Below, in pieces: positions 1-7,000 of a stretch of 15,603 nt of DNA; the stretch's first letter is position 1; every line of letters starts with the position of its first letter. The stretch is from Phycisphaerales bacterium (lineage in GTDB: Bacteria > Planctomycetota > Phycisphaerae > Phycisphaerales > UBA1924). Location of the stretch: assembly GCA_029260415.1 (NCBI GenBank), contig JAJDDH010000254.1, positions 1 through 15,603 on the forward strand. Reading direction: 5' to 3'. The notes under the pieces are model-generated. The model saw only the letters and a list, made by a program, of their open reading frames with translations. It was not told the origin of the DNA and searched no databases. The position numbers and the translations under genes were made by a program.

Positions 1-601
1 ACCCGCCCAGCAACACCGCGTTGGTCAGCAGCACGACTGAGCCGAGCCCGATCCCGAAACGCGTGCCCTCTGGCGTCTCGAAAAAGAACGCCCGCACACC
101 GTCATACAGCAGAATCAGCACGAACGCCGCGGCCGGGTAGAACACGTACCGGTGGATGTTCTGCATGATCAGCGGGAACGAGTTCTCGCCCCGGTACCCC
201 TTGCGCGGCTCGCCCACCGAGCAGGCGATCGGGTCCGCCCAGAACGCCTTGTAGTACGCTCCGCGGTAGTAATAGCACGTCAGACGCATCATCACAGGCC
301 CGCCCAGGATCAGCATCGCCGGCGAGAACGGCGCCCAGCCGGGCCACCAGCTCGGGACTTCCGCCGCGAACCAGCGCGGCTCCCCCTCCTGCCCGAACAG
401 CAGCGGCGAGTAGAACGGCGACAGGTAGTGCGCCCCGCCCGCGTGCGAGAAGTAGTTCACGCCCTGGAACGCCGCCCAGGTCGCATAGATGATGAACGAC
501 GTGAGGACGGTGAACACGACCAGGGGCTGGAGCCACCACCGGTCCTGTCTTGACGTCTCGCCGAGACGGCGCTGAGGCAGTTGAATGTCCGCGTTGGTCA
601 A
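1..601 (-). CDS. Succinate-dehydrogenase-associated membrane protein (partial, C-terminus off the left edge)
   Basis: Minus-strand reading gives 200 residues of a membrane protein that runs off the window. Visible features are a TM helix at about 26-44, an HYLSPFYSP motif at 58-66, a second TM near 92-108, CYYYRGAYYKAF at 109-120, FPLIMQNIHRYVFY at 142-155 (His150 a possible haem ligand), then hydrophobic stretches at about 156-166 and 182-199. From memory, these motifs belong to a membrane-subunit-like family encoded next to sdhA and sdhB in actinobacteria, acidobacteria and planctomycetes. The likely role is membrane anchor or quinone/haem subunit of complex II, so the flavoprotein gene is expected just left of the window. 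The start is TTG at 601: the frame is closed by a TGA 24 bases upstream with no ATG or GTG between, and GGGAGGG (608-614) lies 6 bases ahead of it. Family assignment is by motif memory only. Confidence 0.62.
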   Translation of the reverse strand, partial: MTNADIQLPQRRLGETSRQDRWWLQPLVVFTVLTSFIIYATWAAFQGVNYFSHAGGAHYLSPFYSPLLFGQEGEPRWFAAEVPSWWPGWAPFSPAMLILGGPVMMRLTCYYYRGAYYKAFWADPIACSVGEPRKGYRGENSFPLIMQNIHRYVFYPAAAFVLILLYDGVRAFFFETPEGTRFGIGLGSVVLLTNAVLLGG

Positions 602-897
602 CTCGGTCCCTCCCGCATCGATTCAGAGGATCCGAGAGCCTAACAGGAAAGCCCGGGTCCCGAAACGCCCCGCCCGGACCGCTGCCCATCCAGAAATCAC
701 GGGCCCGCCCTGCCCACGCCGCGCTCGGCGGTCCCGGGCCATCCCGACGTCGAGTTGTTCATGAGGGGATCGGCCTGCCCGCGGCCGACCGGGCGCACGA
801 CGCGAGCGTCACCCGCGGTTACCGCGTGATCTGTGCAGCCGTTCAGGATGGGGCTGGAGAATGACCGGACGCTCAGACAGGTCCAGCGTAGGTGTGC

Positions 898-1138
898 TTG
901 CAACTGCGCGGCCGCCAGGCACAGCCGAACGTTGCGACCCCAATGGGTCCCCGGACAGCACGACAACGGGCAGCCCACCGAACGGTTCGTACCCACGTCG
1001 CCCTCATGCGCGTGGATACGAAGCAATCCTTCGGTATTCTGGGCCCGAGAGGACCCTTTGCAACCTCTCGTCCTGCTCTCCTTCGTTCTTAGCGAGACTG
1101 GTTTGGCTGTCAGCGCGGCAGCATACGCCTGGCGCTGA
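898..1138. other. Cluster of stem-loops, possible structured RNA
   Basis: Five inverted repeats lie close together in the non-coding gap. TTGCAAC (898-904) pairs with GTTGCGA (931-937) using one G-U. GACCC (936-940) pairs with GGGTC (945-949) around a CAAT tetraloop; it shares 936-937 with the previous arm, so those two are alternatives. TTCGTA and CCACG (986-991, 993-997) pair with CGTGG and TACGAA (1011-1015, 1017-1022), giving 11 pairs with one mismatch. CGAGAGG (1046-1052) pairs with CCTCTCG (1064-1070) and is followed by a pyrimidine-rich, half-T tract at 1071-1090. TCAGCGC (1110-1116) pairs with GCGCTGA (1132-1138), with an inner GGC/GCC. The T-rich tract slightly favours plus-strand transcription. 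No known RNA family was recognised, and GC-rich DNA yields hairpins by chance. Confidence 0.25.
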
Positions 1139-1221
1139 GCTGGGTCATGAGACCGGGACGACCACACCCTGCCATTGAGGCAGATGATCACGGCGAGGTG
1201 CGTCAACTCCAGGTCGTCCGG

Positions 1222-1227
1222 TAGACT
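1222..1227 (+). promoter_or_regulatory. Probable -10 element (TAGACT) of the double zinc-ribbon gene
   Basis: TAGACT matches the sigma-70-type -10 at four of six positions. It would place the transcript start near 1234, giving a leader of about 30 bases that includes the AGGAG ribosome binding site at 1252-1256. No good -35 is visible 17 bases upstream (TGCGTC at 1199-1204). Confidence 0.35.
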
Positions 1228-1262
1228 CACCCCGGGCATGGAAAGATCGACAGGAGAGCGGT

Positions 1263-1865
1263 ATGAGATGCAGCACATGCGGAGCCACCGGATCGGGGCG
1301 ATTCTGCTCATCTTGCGGCGCCGCCAAGTCCGTGTCCCCGACGTGTCCGGGCTGCGCCCAGTCCACATCCCCCAGTGACCGTTTCTGCGGCTCGTGCGGA
1401 CACGATCTCACGGGCCACAGCGCCAGGCCCGCGACTGAACCGTCTCGCCCGCCGAGCCCCGCGCCCCGGGTCGCCCCTCGGTATCAGGAGCCCGTGCGCA
1501 CGCACCACGTTGCACCGCCTGCTGCCCGCATCGCGCGATCGTGGACGGTGATCGGGACCCTTCTCGCGGCTCTGATGCACGTGTTCTTTACCGCGGTCAT
1601 GGCGATCTACTTCGCGCTCATGATCGTGGACATGGGAGACGACCCCGCGAGGATCGGGTTCGGGATCGTCGCCGGTCTGCTTTTTATCGGCGCGCTGATG
1701 TCTCTGATCTGCGCTATCGGCATCATGCCGGGCAGCCGCCTGGCCTGGGTCTGCGGCATTCTCGCGTGTGTCCTCGGGGTGGTGGCCATTCTGCCGTCAA
1801 GCATCCTGCTGGTGTTCCTGCTCGTTCCGCCCACACGCGCGTGGGTCCGTGCACGCTCCGGTTAG
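1263..1865 (+). CDS. Double zinc-ribbon integral membrane protein, function unknown
   Basis: The 200-residue protein opens with two zinc-ribbon knuckle pairs: Cys3/Cys6 with Cys15/Cys18, and Cys28/Cys31 with Cys42/Cys45. A Pro/Arg-rich linker follows (about 52-90), then hydrophobic segments at about 93-122, 131-155 and 160-188, which suit three to four TM helices, and a short basic tail. The CxxCG ribbon style resembles the small zinc-ribbon domains common on the cytoplasmic tails of uncharacterised membrane proteins. The ribbons probably face the cytoplasm and bind protein or nucleic acid. The ATG start is supported by AGGAG 6 bases upstream and by its nearness to the first Cys pair. Its TAG stop interleaves with the TAA stop of the opposing gene. 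It shares the ribbon-plus-TM design with the gene at 2911 and the ribbon style with the gene at 8248, so the three may act together; that link is inferred. Confidence 0.8.
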   Translation: MRCSTCGATGSGRFCSSCGAAKSVSPTCPGCAQSTSPSDRFCGSCGHDLTGHSARPATEPSRPPSPAPRVAPRYQEPVRTHHVAPPAARIARSWTVIGTLLAALMHVFFTAVMAIYFALMIVDMGDDPARIGFGIVAGLLFIGALMSLICAIGIMPGSRLAWVCGILACVLGVVAILPSSILLVFLLVPPTRAWVRARSG

Positions 1866-2860
1866 CGGGGGCGGTAACGCCCTTGATCGTGGACAGCGAT
1901 GAAGACGCTCCGCCAGGGTCGGTCAAAGACCTGGATCTGATAGATGCCTGGAAAGTCCAGGACCAGATCATGTTGCGCCTGAGCCGCGATGGAGTAGCGA
2001 TGGATCGTGTGCCCCCCGATCGTCGGGGTCCGAACCAGGACCTCGAGTTCACTCGCCGTTGGGTTGGTGAGCTGCAGGGACTCGGTGATCGAGGCGTCTC
2101 GCCAGGTGGGTCTGATCGATTCCGGGCCGATGGTGATTGCTGACGGCGGAGCCGCCCGAACCCCCGCGTATTGAAAGAGCACGAACCACGCGCACACGCA
2201 CGTGTTCCCGAGCGCGCCCGCGCCCCACGCACGCACGCCGAACACCCGCCACCGTCTCAACCGCTCGGGATCCTGGCAGAGCAGGCCCAGCGGCAGGCCG
2301 TACCAGACATGCCCCAGGTAGGCCAGAACCAGCCCGTACGTGGCCTTCCGAATCGCGAAGACCTCACCGAAGGGGGAGAGCACCGCCAGGGTCTCGAGCA
2401 GCAGTCCCCACCCGATCGCCCACGCCCAGTGGCGGCGCAGCATGACGATTGCGTAAATCCACGCGAAAGTCACGCCGTTGGACAGGTGATAGGAGAATCC
2501 CGCAAGATCGGTCCAGAGCGTTGAGCCCGACGAACCGGTGGTCCAGAGGCCGTACACCCGGATCGGGGCGAGCGTGTTGGCCCCAGCGATATCGAACGGG
2601 ATGCGGAAGAGGTCGTACCCGATGGTCCCGAGCAAGCCACCCACCAGGCCGACATGGATCCGAAGTAGGAAATCGGTGTCGTCATCACGCCATGCCCAGA
2701 GCCAGGCGCCCAGCATGGTCCCAGCCGCCAGCGGGAATCCGATCAGTGCCCAGCCGAGCATCCGGGGCCCGTCGCCGAGGTGGCTCAGCAGGGCGCCGAT
2801 GCTGACGAAACAGGCCGATAGAAACAGGGCGCTTCGTGTCATGCGACGCCGACGACTCAT
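1862..2860 (-). CDS. Seven-TM membrane protein with C-terminal beta-rich domain
   Basis: I count seven hydrophobic helices in 332 residues: about 10-28, 34-57, 64-86, 118-141, 144-164, 173-195 and 212-234. A soluble tail of about 95 residues follows, rich in predicted beta strands. Loop signatures include YDLFRIPF at 82-89, YHLSNGVTF at 124-132 and LSPFGE at 161-166; I have a loose memory of similar motifs in uncharacterised bacterial membrane proteins. The tail ends in a PGIYQIQVFDRPWRSVFIAV-type block (304-323) that recalls the last strands of cupredoxin folds, but the Cys and Met copper ligands are not evident. ATG at 2860 was chosen over ATG at 2842 because a TACGCT -10-like element lies 6 bases upstream; no Shine-Dalgarno sequence precedes either. 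The gene is convergent with the double zinc-ribbon gene and divergent from the 2911 operon. Function is unknown. Confidence 0.75.
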   Translation of the reverse strand: MSRRRRMTRSALFLSACFVSIGALLSHLGDGPRMLGWALIGFPLAAGTMLGAWLWAWRDDDTDFLLRIHVGLVGGLLGTIGYDLFRIPFDIAGANTLAPIRVYGLWTTGSSGSTLWTDLAGFSYHLSNGVTFAWIYAIVMLRRHWAWAIGWGLLLETLAVLSPFGEVFAIRKATYGLVLAYLGHVWYGLPLGLLCQDPERLRRWRVFGVRAWGAGALGNTCVCAWFVLFQYAGVRAAPPSAITIGPESIRPTWRDASITESLQLTNPTASELEVLVRTPTIGGHTIHRYSIAAQAQHDLVLDFPGIYQIQVFDRPWRSVFIAVHDQGRYRPR

Positions 2861-2866
2861 CTGCTG

Positions 2867-2872
2867 AGCGTA
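2867..2872 (-). promoter_or_regulatory. Putative leaderless -10 element (TACGCT) for the 7-TM gene
   Basis: On the minus strand TACGCT is followed by 6 bases and then the ATG at 2860. There is no Shine-Dalgarno sequence, so the transcript would start at or next to the start codon. The hexamer keeps only the T-A---T frame of the consensus. No -35 was identified. Confidence 0.35.
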
Positions 2873-2898
2873 GCAGCCAGTCGACCGACCGGTTCTCG

Positions 2899-2904
2899 TA
2901 TACT
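2899..2904 (+). promoter_or_regulatory. Putative leaderless -10 element (TATACT) for the zinc-ribbon/coiled-coil operon
   Basis: TATACT matches the -10 consensus at five of six positions and lies 6 bases before the ATG at 2911, where no ribosome binding site exists. Transcription would begin at the start codon itself. The expected -35 area (about 2876-2881, GCCAGT) is poor. The element is only 26 bases from the opposing TACGCT, so polymerases on the two promoters should compete. Confidence 0.5.
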
Positions 2905-2910
2905 CGGGCG

Positions 2911-4062
2911 ATGAGCAGCGGTTCACGGTTTTGCATGGGCTGCGGAGCACAGCTCCAGCCTGGCGCGGCCTTCTGCGTTGCCTGCGGGCGCCCCCGAGGA
3001 CCGGTCGCGTCAGCCCCATCGCCGCGCCACGCCGCGCCCCATGTGCAGGCCGCCTACCGACACGCCAAGCGTGCCAAGGCGAGGGTCTTCTCGATCTCAC
3101 GGTTCCTTGGCTTCTCCGGTGTCTCGCTCCTCGGCATCGGGCTGGCCGATGGGTGGAGGGAGATCCTTCAGGGGATCGCGCCGGCGCATGCCCTTCTGAA
3201 CGTCCCGACGCCCAAGACCTTTGTCGGAGGCTTCGTCTCACTCGCGATCCACGGGTTCATCGCCGGGATCCTGATCGGCCTCGCCAGGGCATCGGTCTCC
3301 GGGGTATTCCGGGCTCTCTTCCGGTCCCCGCACAAGGTCTCGATGCTCCTGCTCACGGGCGCCGTGCTCTATCTGCTCGGGCCGGACGCGATGGCGGACG
3401 ACGGCGGGATCCCCGAGCTTCTCAACGGCGCGGCCATCGGCCCGAACGTCGCCGTGCTGCTAGGCGCCGCCGCGGCAGCGGGCGCCGGGCTGAGCGCGGG
3501 CGTCGGGGTGGTGACCGTCATTGTCAATGGGGTGACGTCATCCGTCTCTTCACCACAACCCCCTCGCAATCCTGTTACGCCCCCGGGCGCCTCTGCCGAT
3601 CCCTCGTTGCTCGAGGGCAGCCCGATGGGTCAGCCCCCTTGCGAGTCAGAGCCTCAACGCGAAGAGCAGGAGGACGAAGCGCCCCCGAACTTCACGCTCG
3701 ATATCCGCACCGACGGCGGGCGCACCCGGATCGTGGCCGATGATCTTGACGAGATCCGCATCGACGCGACAGTCATCTGTGACAAGCCGGAGATCGACAC
3801 GAGCGGCATGGCCGGGTCGATCACCTTCACCCCGGGCGGACCCGCGCAGGACTGGCTCAGGCTTGGCGAGACGCGTTCGAGCGGCAGCAGAGCGAGCGTC
3901 GACGTGAGGGCGACGCCGCCGACGCCGGAGAGTGAGCTGACCGATCCCGACGCTTCGATCACCGTCCGGCTCACACTCGGCAGGGCGGTCTTCTCCGGCG
4001 TCGTGCACCTGACGGTCGAGCCCAGCGACTACCACCTCGAGCTGATCTATGACGATGAGTGA
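2911..4062 (+). CDS. Zinc-ribbon, multi-TM protein with C-terminal beta domain; first gene of the coiled-coil operon
   Basis: The 383-residue protein starts with one zinc ribbon (Cys8/Cys11 and Cys22/Cys25) and a basic linker (about 38-60). Hydrophobic segments follow at about 62-78, 103-127, 143-157 and an Ala/Gly-rich 176-207. Next come a Pro/Ser linker (211-260) with an acidic patch, and a C-terminal domain (260-383) of alternating beta strands with the look of an Ig-like fold (VADDLDEIRIDATV, SITFTPGG, VHLTVEP). The ribbon would be cytoplasmic, while the side of the beta domain depends on the TM count. ATG at 2911 puts the ribbon at the very N-terminus and follows a TATACT element by 6 bases; the frame is open back to 2836 but that part has no ribbon or SD. 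The stop codon overlaps the next start, so the two proteins are probably made in step. Function is not recognised. Confidence 0.78.
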   Translation: MSSGSRFCMGCGAQLQPGAAFCVACGRPRGPVASAPSPRHAAPHVQAAYRHAKRAKARVFSISRFLGFSGVSLLGIGLADGWREILQGIAPAHALLNVPTPKTFVGGFVSLAIHGFIAGILIGLARASVSGVFRALFRSPHKVSMLLLTGAVLYLLGPDAMADDGGIPELLNGAAIGPNVAVLLGAAAAAGAGLSAGVGVVTVIVNGVTSSVSSPQPPRNPVTPPGASADPSLLEGSPMGQPPCESEPQREEQEDEAPPNFTLDIRTDGGRTRIVADDLDEIRIDATVICDKPEIDTSGMAGSITFTPGGPAQDWLRLGETRSSGSRASVDVRATPPTPESELTDPDASITVRLTLGRAVFSGVVHLTVEPSDYHLELIYDDE

Positions 4063-7000
4063 GCCCCCACGAGAACCGATGAAGTTCCGGAGGAACGACG
4101 ACGGAACGTACCAGCGTCGCAAGGTCACACTCCTGGGCTGGAAGGGGAAGGAAGGCAAGCCGGAGGAGAGGGCCAAGCTGGTCCGGGCCGAGGCGCAGTC
4201 TGAGATACCAGACGTGTTCAGCGCCGTCGACTTCGTTGTCCTCGAGGACGGCTCGATCGAGGGGTGGATCACGCTCGACGAGAATTTCGTGATGGCGCCC
4301 CGGTTCTTCGAGGCCATCGCCAAGCCCATCGAGGTCCTGGTCAAGGCGTGGCTCGAGCCGGCTCCCGACGCGACCGACCAGACCGAGCAGCTTGTCAAGC
4401 AGAAACTCACCGTCGAGATCGAGAGCGGCTTTGAGGTTTCGGTGCACGAACCGAACAAAGGATTGCTCGACCTCCGTGAAGGAGCGAGCGACGTCCCGTT
4501 CACGCTCAAAATCACCGTGGGGGAGTCCAAGCCTGCGGCCAACCTGCGCGTGCGATGCCGTGTGCCCAGCGACGAGCAGCCATCGCTCGAAGGACAGCTC
4601 AGCGAGGATGAGGGGACGACCGATGAGTCGGGGCTTGTCGCGTTCCGGTATCAGCTGGACGAGGTCGCGTTGCCCGAGGGCGAGGCGCCGGGCGTGTCCT
4701 TCGAGGTGCTCCGGATCGGCGTGCAGAAAGATCATGGCGACGTGAAGATCGGGACCGTCTCACTGGTCGCCGCGCCCCGGGTGACACTGAGGATCGAGAA
4801 GCCCGGGCTCAGCGAGGAGCCCGACGATGGCGCCGTGCTGGAGTACGACCCTGAACTCGCCCTGGGGGGGACGCTGCTGCTCAAGCCCCGCGCCTGCATC
4901 AAGGTCGCGGGGAAGCGATACGAGAGCGAGAACGTGGTTCGCGACGCAAGGATCTTTGTCGAAGAATCAGGAGACGGAGAGCCGCTCGCGTGGAACGAGG
5001 AGCGTCTGGCGTACGAACTTGTCCTCCGCAGTTCTCGGGCGCCATCCCCGTTCACGCAAGCCCCGGTGGAACGCAGCGGTATCCACCGAGAACCGAGCTG
5101 GCTATCGATCCCGATTGACTCGGGAGGCGACGGCGGAGCGAACGCTGACGGCGGCCCCCTCGCCGAGACGCTCACCGACGTGATGCGGGCGTCCGAGCTC
5201 CTCGTCGCTCGGTTCGGCCCACAAACCGGTCCCCACGCCGTGCGCGGGTTCATCCAGGCGCTCGTGGACCGGGCGGCGGACGCGACCGCCTCCGAGCTCA
5301 AGGCCGAGGTGATCAACTGGCCGGAGTGCGCCGCCCGAGCAGCCGAGTCGCATGGCGGCACGGTTGACACCGCGGACGCCTTCGATCGCTCATTGACGCT
5401 CCACAAGTACTCGTACGAGATGTTCCTGGTCAACTGGATCGGATTCTGTGTCGAGCTGTTCTTCGGGTGGTTCCTGGACGCCGCCGGGTATCTGGCCCGG
5501 AGCGGCGGGGCGAAGTGGTCTTCGATCGCAGACGGGGTTGGAGACCGGGTCTCACGTGTCGGGCGTTCAGAAGCTGACGGCGCCATCGACGCACTGGCCC
5601 AGCGGATTCGCAAGCGGATGGGCGATGCCGAGGAGTTCTTCAGGCGTGAAGTCGAGCGGGCGGGCGACGCGGCTAGGGAGATGCGCCGCAAGATCGATGA
5701 ACTCCGCCGCCCCGATCCGACCGGCGAGCAGGCGATGGCAGATGCCCGCAACGCGTTGGAGGAACTGACAGAGCGAGAGCGATCCACGAGATCAATCAAA
5801 GAGGCGTTCGAGAGCGCGAAACAAAAGCGAGAACGCCTGAAGACGCTCGTCAACGAGATCGAGCAGAAAAAATCGGCGAGGATGCAGGCTCTCGAAGATC
5901 ACCGCCAGCTCAAGAGGCAGCTGGAAAGGGCAAGCGACGAGCTCGACGCGCTCACGGCTCAGTCGGAGAAGGCGGCGCGCGAACTCGATGAGCTGACAGC
6001 CCGCGAGGGCCCGCTCCGCGAGCGCCTCGCCGAGATCGACGCGGATCACTCGCGCTTGATTGAACGCCAGGCGGAGCTGGAGAGATCGCGGAACGAGGTT
6101 CACGCGGAGATCACGGAAGGGCACAGAGAGCGGACGCAGGCGCAGCTTCGCCTGGAGGAGAACCGCAAGCAGATCGAAGAGCTCGACCGCGCGTCGGGGC
6201 AGGGCGACAGCCCGGGCCCGGATCAGACCGGAACCAGCCGCCGAGACCTCGAGCTTGAGGCGGACGAACTGAGTGCATCGCTCGAACGGGCCCGCGAGCG
6301 GATCGAGCACGCTCAGGCGGAGCTGGCCGAGTCCAATCGTCTGCGAGAGACGTTGGATTCGGACCAGAAAGAGCTCGCGATCGGGCGGTCTGAATCGCAA
6401 GAGGCGCTCAAGGGCATCGAAGAGGCCAAAGAGAGCGCGGGCACGCAGATCGCGGAGATCGAGGGGGCGAAACCGGCGCCGCAAACGATGCTCGACGAGG
6501 GCCGCCCGCGCCTGGAGGGACTGACAGAAAGACTGGAATCCTCCAAGACCGAACTGAGGGAGCTGGAAACCGAGCGCCAGGGTCTCGATCAGAGGGTGGC
6601 AGAAAGTCCGGGTCCGACGAGCGACGAGATTGCGCAGGCGGACCGGGACGTGCTGACCGCCAGCATGAAGCTGGACGACGCACGCCGTGCAAGCATTGCA
6701 GCACGCGTGAATGAGGCAAAGTACAAGCTCGAGAAGGAGAAGCTCGAGGCGGTTCATGACATCATCGAGTCTGAACGGACCGACATGGCTGCCCTGCAGC
6801 GTAAGAGTGCGTCAGAATCCCTGACCCCCGAGCAAAGGGCGGCTGTTCTCAAGGACATGCGCGAGCGGCGCACCCGCTCCACCGCGGCCCGCCTCAGCCA
6901 GCTCCGCGAGCACGTCATCGAGCACATCGACAAGGACGTGAAGGACCTTCGTCCCGAGGGGCACGAGCTATTCGACCCAGAGCACAATGTCCTCAAGAAC

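Larger units (their letters stand above)
602..1262. other. 661-base intergenic region without a recognised gene
   Basis: This gap separates two divergently read genes. Open frames here have low-complexity Arg/Pro/Ser-rich translations, lack Shine-Dalgarno sites and overlap one another, as expected for chance frames in GC-rich DNA. No tRNA, tmRNA, RNase P or SRP RNA signature was found by eye. The 898-1138 section carries a run of stem-loops, listed separately. The right end holds a probable promoter for the zinc-ribbon gene. The left end presumably holds the promoter of the minus-strand membrane gene: a weak minus-strand -10 candidate, TAGGCT, lies at 637-642, but no convincing -35 was seen. 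Confidence 0.6.

Noticed and set aside
986..1022. Palindromic repeat considered as part of a CRISPR array or a repeat element
   Set aside because: It occurs once; no regularly spaced copies or cas genes are visible in the window.
697..1368. Minus-strand 223-codon frame in the 602-1262 gap
   Set aside because: It begins inside the double zinc-ribbon gene, shows no family pattern or hydrophobic structure, and has many rare-looking residue runs. It is treated as a chance frame.
3646..5853. Several long minus-strand frames opposite the first two operon genes
   Set aside because: They overlap one another and clear coding sequence on the plus strand, have Ser/Arg-rich translations and no ribosome binding sites. 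They are typical shadows in GC-rich DNA.
5792..6757. Long minus-strand open frame (321 codons) opposite the coiled-coil region
   Set aside because: It mirrors the Glu/Arg/Leu codons of the plus-strand coiled coil and has a Leu/Arg-rich translation without motifs. The plus frame is continuous and coupled to its neighbours.
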